Part shown: positions 51,755-60,471 of the stretch, piece by piece | Numbering within the stretch: the first letter of the stretch is position 1 | Layout: each line of letters opens with the position of its first letter | Assembly (NCBI GenBank): GCA_020630675.1 | Contig: JAHDIR010000012.1 | Location: 1-63,087 of the forward strand | Source of the DNA: Bdellovibrionales bacterium | GTDB lineage: Bacteria; Bdellovibrionota; Bdellovibrionia; Bdellovibrionales; UBA1609 | Length of the DNA: 63,087 nucleotides | Direction: 5' to 3' | Program-made: the position numbers and the translations under genes | The notes under the pieces: generated by a model | What the model saw: only the letters and a program-made list of their open reading frames with translations | Database searches by the model: none | Told to the model about the DNA's origin: nothing

Positions 51755-53521
51755 ATGGCAAGTCGTGAGGACAAATGGTTAGTTAAAAGTGGAACCTATA
51801 TTTTGGGGCCTTTCAGTTCTGAAGTGGTGGTGAGCCAACTTTTAGATAAAAGTCTTTCTCCAAGAGACGAAATTTCTGGTCCAATGAAAAATTGGATTTC
51901 TATTAGTGATGAGCCTTTTTTTGCGAGTACTGTTGAAGAAGTGAGAGTTCGTGGGTTTAGCGAAGAATCAACTAACAGTAGCACTTTTGTTAACTTTACT
52001 GCCACCGAAGAATTAGTTGAACATAGCACTTCTGTTGCAGAGAGCCCAGCTGGATTTGCCGCAAGTGGAGCCTCTCAAGAAAGACGTTCTTCTTTTTCTT
52101 CGCAGTCATCAACAAGCAATATTTTTAATGATCCAATAACATCCGGCACAGTGAATGAAAAAATAAATAATAACTCCTTTCCTCAGTCTGGTTTATCTTC
52201 TGGCAACAAAATGAATTTAAATTGGATGGGTGTATTTTTAGTTGTTTTGGTAGTGGGTTACTTATTTTATTCCAATTCTGAACTTTCTACAGAAGGCAAA
52301 AACAAATCACAGGCTAAGATTATTTTGTCCTCTGGCTTAGACAGTTACAGGTTAGGTTTGTGGTCAGAAAGCTTAGAGCAGCTGACCAAGGCGTACCAAT
52401 TAGGAACTAGCAACAAAGAAATTTACGGACCTTTAGCTCAAATGCTTATTTGGGATGGGCAAAATAGTAAAGCCAGAAGTATTTTAAATAAGGTAAGTTC
52501 TTCTGAGTTGTTAGATTATGAAAAATTTAATTTAATGGGGCTAAGTTACTTAGGAGACTTAGATTTTACTCTGGCTGAAAAATACTTTAAAAAATCCCTC
52601 ACTGAAAAAAAGAAATATCCACCGGCATTGATTAACTCTGGAGTGACTTTAATTCAGCAAAACAAATCAGATATGTCAGTTGTACGTTTAAAAGAATCCC
52701 TTTCTTATATTCAGGACTACCCACAAGTAGGTTTACAATATGTACAAGCTCTTATAGGTAAAGAGGGGGAGAGAGCGCGCTCATTGTCTCAAGTTAAAAA
52801 AGCCATTTCATTTGTTGAAAAAAACTTTAGAGTGAACTCTCCTTTGTATCAAGAGTCTCAGTTTGTAAGAGCTTATTTATATAAATCATTAGATCAAGTT
52901 CCTAAAGATCAAGACTCTGAGCTTGCTGGCCTTTTGGATAATGACCCTTATGAGTCTTCTCAATTAAGAATTTCCCCGGAAGTGTCCTTAAACTTTTCTA
53001 AATGGTCAGACTTCTTAAGCTGGTGCGACGAATTAGCGGGAAGCTTTTCAGAAACAAACTCGAAGGCTGTTTTATCCTTTTGTCGTTTTAAAAATGGCGA
53101 TCATCAAATGGCTCAAGATCTTATTCAAGAAATTCTAGTTTCAAAACCTAAAAGCCCACTTTATTTAGCCTTAAGTGCATTATATTATTTTGAACTTAAA
53201 CAACCTCAAAAGTATGAAAGTCAGTTAGCAAAAAGTTTGAAGAGAAACCGTATGTTGCCTAGTCCGTTTGCTCTTCCTTTAATTTTGAAAACTCGTATTT
53301 GTCTTCAGCAGAAAGACACAGGTTGTGCTCAAGACTATTTAGCTAAACTTAGGCTTTTAAGAAGAAACTCTTTATTAGCTAATTTAGCCGAAGCCAATGT
53401 GGCTTTTTGGAATAAAAATATAAATAAAGCAACTGCATTAGTAGAAAGAGCTATTCAGCTAGCTCCCAATTATAAACCTTACTTAAAATTAAAAGAGAGT
53501 ATTGCTTCGTATGAGTTCTAA
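51755..53521 (+). CDS. GYF_2-domain, single-TM, TPR-repeat protein
   Basis: A 588-residue protein. Residues 7-50 (WLVKSGTYILGPFSSEVVVS...WISI) form a GYF_2 domain, known to bind proline-rich peptides or serve as an adaptor. A Ser/Glu-rich linker leads to one membrane helix at about 157-172 (WMGVFLVVLVVGYLFYS). The remainder is TPR/SEL1-like (FNLMGLSYLGDLDFTLAEKYFKKSL and so on) to residue 588. The inside-out orientation (GYF in the cytoplasm, TPR outside) suggests an envelope adaptor. No enzyme domain is seen. It starts 9 bp after purH; the next gene overlaps it by 11 bp. Confidence 0.75.
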   Translation: MASREDKWLVKSGTYILGPFSSEVVVSQLLDKSLSPRDEISGPMKNWISISDEPFFASTVEEVRVRGFSEESTNSSTFVNFTATEELVEHSTSVAESPAGFAASGASQERRSSFSSQSSTSNIFNDPITSGTVNEKINNNSFPQSGLSSGNKMNLNWMGVFLVVLVVGYLFYSNSELSTEGKNKSQAKIILSSGLDSYRLGLWSESLEQLTKAYQLGTSNKEIYGPLAQMLIWDGQNSKARSILNKVSSSELLDYEKFNLMGLSYLGDLDFTLAEKYFKKSLTEKKKYPPALINSGVTLIQQNKSDMSVVRLKESLSYIQDYPQVGLQYVQALIGKEGERARSLSQVKKAISFVEKNFRVNSPLYQESQFVRAYLYKSLDQVPKDQDSELAGLLDNDPYESSQLRISPEVSLNFSKWSDFLSWCDELAGSFSETNSKAVLSFCRFKNGDHQMAQDLIQEILVSKPKSPLYLALSALYYFELKQPQKYESQLAKSLKRNRMLPSPFALPLILKTRICLQQKDTGCAQDYLAKLRLLRRNSLLANLAEANVAFWNKNINKATALVERAIQLAPNYKPYLKLKESIASYEF

Positions 53522-54170
53522 GCTAGCTTTGTTTGTATTGCCTCTTTATATTGTGTCGGCCTTATTGATGTCTTGCTCATCTAAGCCGGATGAATTTAAA
53601 GTGTTAAAAAAAACAAATGTACCAGTAAGTGCAAGTTTACCGGAGCCTCTTATACGTGAACTCAGTAGTCATTTTTTACAAGCAAACCCTCACCTTAAAT
53701 TAGATTTAGACAAAGTAGTGGCTAAGTTTGGTTTTTATCAAAAAGTGCAGTGGCCGGTGAGTATAAAAGTTTGGCCTCAAACCACTTCATTAAAAATAGC
53801 TAGAGATTTTCAAACTAAAGATGAAACCACTAGAATTGATTTGAGCCAATTTATTTCACAATTAAACCAAAAAGGTAGTGATTTTTATTTAGAAACGACC
53901 ATTCAGACTGAAAAATTTAATAAACTATATGTTTATTTTTTACCAAGTTTTTCTGAAAAACAAAAATGTAATAAATTTTATGAAATCACTGAATATTATC
54001 ATACAAGCTTATCTAAAGGGGCATTGGTAACGACAGACAACGAGCATTACCTAAAAAATTATATGGGTACTTATTTGTTTTTTAGCGTTTTGGGCGAAGA
54101 TAGGTATCAACTCAATTTAGTGCAGATCACAGATTCTTCCAAAGAGAAAAAATTATGTCAGTACTTTTAG
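53511..54170 (+). CDS. Lipoprotein, unknown function
   Basis: A 219-residue protein. The ATG at 53511 begins a lipoprotein signal with LLMSC at about residues 19-23; the TTG at 53502 only adds three residues. The mature domain has mixed helices and strands with no recognised motif, and two Cys near the C-terminus. It overlaps the TPR gene by 11 bp and the Nudix gene by 16 bp, so it is cotranscribed. Its job is unknown; a link to the TPR protein is possible by context only. Confidence 0.75.
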   Translation: MSSKLALFVLPLYIVSALLMSCSSKPDEFKVLKKTNVPVSASLPEPLIRELSSHFLQANPHLKLDLDKVVAKFGFYQKVQWPVSIKVWPQTTSLKIARDFQTKDETTRIDLSQFISQLNQKGSDFYLETTIQTEKFNKLYVYFLPSFSEKQKCNKFYEITEYYHTSLSKGALVTTDNEHYLKNYMGTYLFFSVLGEDRYQLNLVQITDSSKEKKLCQYF

Positions 54171-54715
54171 AAAACAAAAAAAAATGGAAAGTTTTAGAAA
54201 AAACTGTTCTTGTTACGACGAATTTTTTTTCTTTAAGAACTGAAAAATGTGAGCTTCCAGATAAAAGAGTTATGTCAAAGTACTATGTTTTCAATTGTAA
54301 AGACTGGGTGCAAGTTGTGCCAGTGACCGACCAAAATCAAATTTTAATGGTTTCACAGTATCGTCATGCCGCTCGCGAGCATTTCTATGAATTTCCGGGG
54401 GGAGTTGTTGATGAAGGGGAGTCTTTTGAAGTGGCAGCCCAGCGCGAGTTGACCGAAGAAACAGGGTATCAAGCTGGTTCATTAGTTTATTTAGGTAGTC
54501 ATTTCCCAAACCCAGCCTTGCAGGAGAATCAACTGCATATTTTTGCGGCCTATAACTGCAAAAAAGTGGGGTCTCAAAACTTAGACGCCTTTGAAGATAT
54601 TGATATTCACCTCTTAGATGAAAATAAAATCACAGATATAATTAATCAAAGTGGGCAGCATGCTTTGATGCTGACTAGTTACTTAATGTTTATGAATCAA
54701 AAGAATAAAAAATAA
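54155..54715 (+). CDS. Nudix hydrolase, ADP-ribose-pyrophosphatase-like
   Basis: A 186-residue Nudix protein. The Nudix box is complete in GGVVDEGESFEVAAQRELTEETGY (starting about residue 84): the REx2EE core that binds Mg is intact. VVPVTDQNQILMVSQYRHA before it is the usual N-terminal strand of ADP-ribose pyrophosphatases. The C-terminal half is consistent with that class. It hydrolyses a nucleoside diphosphate linked to another moiety; ADP-ribose or a similar sugar nucleotide is likely. Last gene of the purH run. Confidence 0.88.
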   Translation: MSVLLENKKKWKVLEKTVLVTTNFFSLRTEKCELPDKRVMSKYYVFNCKDWVQVVPVTDQNQILMVSQYRHAAREHFYEFPGGVVDEGESFEVAAQRELTEETGYQAGSLVYLGSHFPNPALQENQLHIFAAYNCKKVGSQNLDAFEDIDIHLLDENKITDIINQSGQHALMLTSYLMFMNQKNKK

Positions 54716-54729
54716 GATTATTAACTTTT

Positions 54730-55473
54730 TTAAAAGGCGTCGAGGGCTTGGCATAAAGGGCTAAAGTCTTGTTTTATAGTCGGAATTTTATTTTTGATAT
54801 TCTCTTGTCTGGAGTGTGTGCTGTCCATGAAAAATAATGTGACCTCAGGGTGGTCATCATGAACTTTATTAATTATTGTAGGTTCATTTTCAAAAAATAA
54901 AATTTTGTCATACTTTCTTTTTAGGTCATCAATGATATTGCTTTTAAATAAACTATCATTAAGTTTTTTATCAGTTTTCATAATGAGAGAAGAATTATCA
55001 GTATAGGGAAACTGATCTCGCAGTAAATTTTTTAAACTACCTTCTCGCATTAAATCTTGGTTTCGGCCGGTAAGATAAATAATCGTGAAACCTAAGTTCT
55101 CCACCTTTTTTACAAATTCAGTGGCTTTGGTGTAAAGGGTGTCTTGCTCAAGATAATGATTGCTAAAAAAATACTTTCTCCAAAATTTATTGAGGTCTTT
55201 GAAAAAAGTAATAGAGCTTTGAAAATTTTCTCGGTCGAGGGCTTCGGCAAAACCCCAGTCTTCTGTAGAGATAGAAATTGTAGGTATTGTTTGTGTTTCT
55301 TTGGGATAGGCCTTTACCATTTCAGGGTCTTTACAAAATTCTAGAAGTATTTTTTGAGTTCTCGGGCTAACATTGTAAAGAGTAGAGTCTAGGTCAAAAA
55401 GGCAAAGAGGCTGTTTGGACTTTTGTCCGGATAAAAGAGAACTGACAATACTGTTTATATCATGTTTTTCCAT
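54730..55473 (-). CDS. HAD-superfamily hydrolase
   Basis: A 247-residue HAD phosphatase-like protein. CLFDLDSTLYNVS carries the nucleophile Asp and the acid-base Asp (DxDST). TIIYLTGRNQD is motif II with the Thr, a Lys in the middle serves as motif III, and FFENEPTIINKV near the end gives acidic residues in the motif IV position. A cap region of helices lies between motifs I and II. The substrate is unknown; the long C-terminal part resembles HAD proteins acting on small phosphate esters. It is convergent with the Nudix gene, with 14 bp between the stops. Confidence 0.8.
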   Translation of the reverse strand: MEKHDINSIVSSLLSGQKSKQPLCLFDLDSTLYNVSPRTQKILLEFCKDPEMVKAYPKETQTIPTISISTEDWGFAEALDRENFQSSITFFKDLNKFWRKYFFSNHYLEQDTLYTKATEFVKKVENLGFTIIYLTGRNQDLMREGSLKNLLRDQFPYTDNSSLIMKTDKKLNDSLFKSNIIDDLKRKYDKILFFENEPTIINKVHDDHPEVTLFFMDSTHSRQENIKNKIPTIKQDFSPLCQALDAF

Positions 55474-55579
55474 AAAGACATTTACTCTAAAATCTGACGT
55501 ATAGTCTAGTTAAAAACTACTCAATTTTTTCTCTCCAATATCCGATAAACAATTGAAATTCTTTACTTTGAGGCAATGT

Positions 55580-56671
55580 GTGAAAACTTACTTTGTAACA
55601 AAAAATGGTCAACAATTAGGGCCTTTCTCTTTACAAAAAATAGTGGACCTGTTGGGCTCTTCTTCTTTAAAGTTAACCGACTATATTTTTGATGAAGACA
55701 TAAATGATTGGGTGTTATTATTGTCTCATAAGGTATTAACGGACTTTTTAGAGGCAACAAAGCCGAGCACACCTCCACCTGTGACCAAAGTAAGCTCTGT
55801 CATAATTAATACTGATATTGAAGATATTAAAAGTGAAACCAATGAAGAAAGTGAACCTAAGGAAAGTTCTTTTAACGATGAACTCACTCCCATTGAATAT
55901 GAAGAGCTTATTCAAAAAACAGCAGTTAAAGAAATGGACGGTAAAACTAATGTCACTCAACCATCATTAAGTAAAGTTAAAATTCAAGATGCCTTTGATA
56001 GCGTTTCAAACTGTGTGTACCAAACTAAATTGGAAGAAATTAAAAAAAGTAAGGGGAGTGAAAAAGAAAAAGCCATTAAATTTAGCCGAGCCTTAGAGGA
56101 GGTTACGGACCCCATTGATTCAGAGTGGTTTGTTTTAAAAGATAGTAATGAGTATGGGCCTTACACTTACCCTGAAATGATTAAAATGCTTCAACAAAAG
56201 ACAATCTATGCTTTTGATTTTGTTTGGCACAAATCATTAAGTCATTGGCGAAGAATTAGTGAGTTAGAAGCCTTTAGTTACGAAAGCGTCGCTAAGCTAG
56301 AAAATACTTTTTTACCTGAGACAACACAAGTGCTCATTCGACGTCGGCATAAGAGAGTCAATTATGGTCATTCCATACTCGTGCATGATAACCGACGTGT
56401 TTGGAAAGCCCAAAGCGTTCAGATTGGTAAGGGAGGCGTGGGCGTTGTTATGACAGAAAATCATGTTGTGACCGGACAAACCGTGTACCTTCACTTTCAA
56501 CCTGGAGATGGAGTTCCTCCTTTTAATGCAGTTTGCGAAGTTGTGACCAAAAGACTTCATGAGCCAAAAAAAGCTGGAGAACAGGTCAAAGTTTTTTATG
56601 GAATGAAGTTTCAAAAAATATCGAAAAACATTAGTCAATTAGTAGAAAGCCTGACGAAAAAAGCAAGCTAG
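55580..56671 (+). CDS. Two GYF_2 domains plus C-terminal PilZ-like domain
   Basis: A 363-residue protein. I use the GTG at 55580 with TGAGGCA upstream; an in-frame TTG at 55553 is possible. Residues 1-45 (TYFVTKNGQQLGPFSLQKIV) and 180-225 (WFVLKDSNEYGPYTYPEMIK) are two GYF_2 domains around a Ser/Glu/Lys linker. The C-terminal domain from about 250 is PilZ-like: RRRHKRVNYG gives RxxxR, but the expected D/NxSxxG is replaced by QIGKGG. Loss of Asp/Asn and Ser makes c-di-GMP binding doubtful or altered. Two adaptors on a PilZ domain suggest a signalling hub. No membrane helix. Monocistronic. Confidence 0.8.
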   Translation: MKTYFVTKNGQQLGPFSLQKIVDLLGSSSLKLTDYIFDEDINDWVLLLSHKVLTDFLEATKPSTPPPVTKVSSVIINTDIEDIKSETNEESEPKESSFNDELTPIEYEELIQKTAVKEMDGKTNVTQPSLSKVKIQDAFDSVSNCVYQTKLEEIKKSKGSEKEKAIKFSRALEEVTDPIDSEWFVLKDSNEYGPYTYPEMIKMLQQKTIYAFDFVWHKSLSHWRRISELEAFSYESVAKLENTFLPETTQVLIRRRHKRVNYGHSILVHDNRRVWKAQSVQIGKGGVGVVMTENHVVTGQTVYLHFQPGDGVPPFNAVCEVVTKRLHEPKKAGEQVKVFYGMKFQKISKNISQLVESLTKKAS

Positions 56672-56732
56672 AAGCCTTGTCGCATCAATTGCGCCGCCTT
56701 TTACTTTCCCAAGCACATAAAAAAAAGTGATA

Positions 56733-58538
56733 TTAAAGCGGGGCTGGAGAAAGTTTTGCACTATTTTTAATTTGTTGTTGGTAGAGTTTTGAGTAACTAC
56801 CTTGTTTTTTTAGAAGTTCAGTATGTGAGCCAAATTCTAAAATTCGTCCTTGATCTAGAAGAAGTATTTTATCGCAATTGACGATGGTTGACAGGCGATG
56901 AGCAATAATGATGCTGGTTCTATTTTTGATAATTTCTTTTGTTGCCTGTTGAATGAGTTCTTCACTATTTGAGTCTATATTGGCCGTGGCCTCATCTAAT
57001 ATTAATATTTGAGGGTCAAAGGCAAGAACTCTGGCAAAGCAAACCAGTTGTTTTTCACCTAGGCTGAGGTTGGATCCGTTTTCTTCAATAAAATCCTTGG
57101 CCAGGCCTGAGCGTTGTTGGCGCTCAAGTAAGTAATCACAATTAACGGTCTTAAGAGCTTGAATTGCTTTTTGCTTAGAAATTTTAGTAGAAAATAAAGA
57201 CACATTATCTTCCAAACTTCCTTTAAAGATAAAGTTATTTTGTTGCAGAATATTCACTTTGGTTCTTAAGTATGTGGAGTCCATTTTGTTGATACACAAA
57301 TCGTCTATGAAAATACTGTTATCGGCTGCTGGATAAAACTTTTGCAACAAAGAAATTAAAGTGGACTTACCACTACCTGTCCTACCGACAATAGCTAAAG
57401 ACTGACCATCTTCTATTGTTAGGTTAATATTTTTTAAAACTTGAGGTAAGTCAGGTTCGTAGCTAAAGCTTAAGTTTTTAAAAATAATTTTTCCAGAGCG
57501 TTTATCTTTGTCTGGTATTTTTCCGTCATAAGGCTCTTGTTTTTGGGCCAGTAAATCGAAAATACGGTCGGCACTGGCGAGACTATTTTGAAACTGACTG
57601 TAGCGTTCAAGAATCCCTCTAAGTGGACGAAAAAAACCTTGTAGTAAAAGAATATAAGCGCCTAAAACACCGACAGTTAAACCAAATGACTTATAAAAAT
57701 AAGCTCCAACAATTAATGTTATGACGGTGATATTTATGTTGAACATATGCACAGAGGGCCATAGCAAAGCAAAAGATTTTATTAATGAAAAGTTAATGTC
57801 AAAATACTCTTTGGTGAGAGAAGTGAACTTATTGAAAGTAGTTTCATCGTGGTTGTATAGCTTAATAATCTTCATCCCAGAAAGACTTTCCGAGGTCAAA
57901 GTGTTAATGTTAGACATTTTACCTTTAGCTTGTCTCGAATAAAGTCTTATTTTTTTACTTAAGATGATACAAGACCAAATAATAAGAGGTGCAGCAACTA
58001 AAGTGATCATGGAAAGTTGATACGATAAATAAATAAGAGAAAGAAAAATAGAAATAATCTCAACAACATTAACTAAAATTCCAGTGAACCCTTGAGTCAG
58101 AAAGTCTCCAAGGCCCACGACATCGTTGGTCATGCGGGTGAGAACCTTGCCCGTTGGTGTTTTGTCAAAGTATTGAACTGACAGCCTTTGTACATGGTGA
58201 ACTATTTTTTTTCGAATATCAAAAAGAACACGGTTAGAAAGCCTTTGGCTTTGGTAAAATTGTACAAAGTAAAAAAAAGATTTAAGGATTTCAAAGCCTA
58301 AATAAGCAAAAGCATAGTAGTAGAGTTGGTTTAAGTCTTCGCTCTTTACCCCATAGTCAATGGCTCGTCCAAAAATAATAGGTAGTAATCGACCTGAAAA
58401 TGTAAACAAAGCTAACGAAATAAGTACTACGACCGAACTCCATTTGTATTTCGTATAGTAAGGAATAAGTTTGGCAATGAATTCCCAAATTTTATACTCT
58501 TTTCGAACCTGCTCACTTTTATTAAGGCGTTGTTTCAT
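56733..58538 (-). CDS. ABC exporter half-transporter, catalytic subunit
   Basis: A 601-residue MsbA/MdlB-type protein. Six membrane helices fill residues 25-320. The nucleotide-binding domain has Walker A GRTGSGKSTL, signature NLSLGEKQLVCFARVLA (LSxGE variant), Walker B ILILDEATANID with the catalytic Glu, and H-loop IIAHRL. Its ATG overlaps the stop of the other exporter gene (58535-58538), so the two are translated together as a heterodimer. Export of a lipid, peptide or drug is likely. Downstream DNA (56672-56732) holds no clear terminator. Confidence 0.92.
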   Translation of the reverse strand: MKQRLNKSEQVRKEYKIWEFIAKLIPYYTKYKWSSVVVLISLALFTFSGRLLPIIFGRAIDYGVKSEDLNQLYYYAFAYLGFEILKSFFYFVQFYQSQRLSNRVLFDIRKKIVHHVQRLSVQYFDKTPTGKVLTRMTNDVVGLGDFLTQGFTGILVNVVEIISIFLSLIYLSYQLSMITLVAAPLIIWSCIILSKKIRLYSRQAKGKMSNINTLTSESLSGMKIIKLYNHDETTFNKFTSLTKEYFDINFSLIKSFALLWPSVHMFNINITVITLIVGAYFYKSFGLTVGVLGAYILLLQGFFRPLRGILERYSQFQNSLASADRIFDLLAQKQEPYDGKIPDKDKRSGKIIFKNLSFSYEPDLPQVLKNINLTIEDGQSLAIVGRTGSGKSTLISLLQKFYPAADNSIFIDDLCINKMDSTYLRTKVNILQQNNFIFKGSLEDNVSLFSTKISKQKAIQALKTVNCDYLLERQQRSGLAKDFIEENGSNLSLGEKQLVCFARVLAFDPQILILDEATANIDSNSEELIQQATKEIIKNRTSIIIAHRLSTIVNCDKILLLDQGRILEFGSHTELLKKQGSYSKLYQQQIKNSAKLSPAPL

Positions 58539-60322
58539 AACGTCACCTCAGTGGTCGGCGATATTTGATTTTTATAAACCAAATTGTAGGTCGGTGAGTT
58601 TAGCAAAAGCTCATCATGAGTACCCACGGCTTCAATCTCTCCATCCTTCAAGACAATTATGCGACGGGCAAGGTTTAAACTGGCTAGTCGATGACTAATA
58701 ATAATAAGACTTTGGTTTTTCTTTTTTTCATGAAGTTCAGACAAGATGTTTTTTTCTGTATTCGCGTCAATGGCACTGAAGCTGTCATCTAAAATTAAAA
58801 CAGGTGATTGCCTAATTAGCCCTCGAGCCAAAGATAAGCGTTGTTTTTGCCCTCCAGAAATATTGATGCCTTTCTCGCCAAGCACTGTCTTGTGTTTATC
58901 GGGCATATTATTAATTTCTTTTTCTAGTTGAACAGTCTCAAGGTTTTCATGAACGTGACTTTCTTTGGCCTTTGAAGATAGCAGAGTATTGTTGTAAATA
59001 CTGTCGCTAAATAAAAAACTCTCTTGTGGAACATAAGTTATTAAGTTTCGAAGAGATGATTGTTTAAAATTTTGTAATGGTTGGCCATTTAATAAAAGGC
59101 TGCCTTTCTTGACGGGATATAAGCCTGCAATAAGGTCTGTGATGGTTGATTTTCCAGCTCCAGTTTTTCCGAGTATACCTAATACTTCTCCAGGCTTAAG
59201 GGTGAGGTCAATATTTTTTAAGCCAAAGCTGCCCTGGCCCGGGTAATCAAAATTAAGGCCTTTAAGTTCTAAAGATTCAAACTGCTGAGCCTCTTCGCGG
59301 CCTTCATCCGGAGTATCATTTTCAGTAGATAAAACTTCAAGAATACGATCCATAGAGGCTCGGCCTTTTTGCCAGAAAGTCACACCAATTCCTATTGCAG
59401 TCATGGGCCAGATCATTTTTTGTATATATTGATAAAAAGAAAATAAGGCGCCAATGCTCAAAGTGCCAGCGATGACCTCAGGCCCGGCCATAAAAAGTAA
59501 GATAGCACAGCCAATAGAAACTCCTATCTCCATTGTCGGAGCAAAAAAAGCATCGAGACGAGCCACTTGATTACAGATATTTTCATATTTTTTGCTTTCG
59601 GTATTAAATTTGTTTTCGTAATCTTTTTCACTAGCAAAAGATTTAATCGTTCTAATTCCAGCTAAAATTTCTTGGGAGCTAGTTGAGAGTACCGAAAACT
59701 GATCTTGTTGCTCTTTATAGGACTCATGAATGAGTTTTTCTATCCGAGAAATAATGATTGGAATGAGTGGCAAAGCAATGAGTGTTTTCCAGGTAAGAGA
59801 TGGGGATAAAACAATCATTAAGGGCACGACAAAACTGGAGATAAAGAGGGCGTCGAGCAAAATAAGAACGCCGGGGCCAATCGCCATACGAAAGGAATTG
59901 ACGTCATTATTAATTAAACTCATTAGCTTTCCCACAGCATTGGTTTGAAAGAAGGTTTGTCCCAAGTTTAAATACTTACTAAAAATTTTATTTTTTAAAT
60001 CTTCAGCAGCCCCGTATGAGTACTGTCCCCATTGGATGCGCCAAAAGTATCTAAATACACTAATTAATAATGAAATGATTATGAGCAGCCCCAGAGTTTG
60101 AAAAACTTTACTCATTGGTTCGCCCTCAGTGACCTGATCAATCACAAAGCCAATGAGCAGGGGAGGGAGTGAATCGAGACCATTTGTAAATAATAGCGAA
60201 GCAATTCCCAAAAAAAATTGTCTGGGATTTTTTTTCACATAAAAGCGAAAAGGTTTTTGGGCTAAAGATTTAGCTTCTTCTAAATGAAGGGCTATTTTTT
60301 GAGAGGTCGAAGGGTCTGGCAT
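58535..60322 (-). CDS. ABC exporter half-transporter with degenerate Walker B
   Basis: A 595-residue half-transporter with six N-terminal helices and an ATPase domain. Walker A GKTGAGKSTI and signature NISGGQKQRLSLARG are intact. The Walker B reads VLILDDSFSAID, with Asp in place of the catalytic Glu. This pattern fits the non-hydrolysing half of heterodimeric exporters such as MdlA or TM287. It is the first gene of the pair and is 4 bp overlapped with the catalytic subunit. It starts 150 bp after the subtilase gene on the same strand, separated by a terminator. Confidence 0.92.
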   Translation of the reverse strand: MPDPSTSQKIALHLEEAKSLAQKPFRFYVKKNPRQFFLGIASLLFTNGLDSLPPLLIGFVIDQVTEGEPMSKVFQTLGLLIIISLLISVFRYFWRIQWGQYSYGAAEDLKNKIFSKYLNLGQTFFQTNAVGKLMSLINNDVNSFRMAIGPGVLILLDALFISSFVVPLMIVLSPSLTWKTLIALPLIPIIISRIEKLIHESYKEQQDQFSVLSTSSQEILAGIRTIKSFASEKDYENKFNTESKKYENICNQVARLDAFFAPTMEIGVSIGCAILLFMAGPEVIAGTLSIGALFSFYQYIQKMIWPMTAIGIGVTFWQKGRASMDRILEVLSTENDTPDEGREEAQQFESLELKGLNFDYPGQGSFGLKNIDLTLKPGEVLGILGKTGAGKSTITDLIAGLYPVKKGSLLLNGQPLQNFKQSSLRNLITYVPQESFLFSDSIYNNTLLSSKAKESHVHENLETVQLEKEINNMPDKHKTVLGEKGINISGGQKQRLSLARGLIRQSPVLILDDSFSAIDANTEKNILSELHEKKKNQSLIIISHRLASLNLARRIIVLKDGEIEAVGTHDELLLNSPTYNLVYKNQISPTTEVTL

Positions 60323-60414
60323 AAGTTCGATGAATACTATCAGTTATTTGATCGATACGCTACTTATGGCTCAAACAGAGATGCGCAACGTTGTAGTCTT
60401 TATTTTATTTTTAC

Positions 60415-60443
60415 AAAAAAAAAGGAAGGCTGGTTGGCCTTCC
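60415..60443 (-). terminator. Intrinsic terminator after the subtilase gene
   Basis: A 7-bp stem GGAAGGC/GCCTTCC with a 6-base loop. On the minus strand it is followed by a run of nine T (60423-60415), right for the subtilase transcript that ends at 60472. Confidence 0.88.
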
Positions 60444-60471
60444 TTTTACAGTTTTACAAATTAATGTTTTT

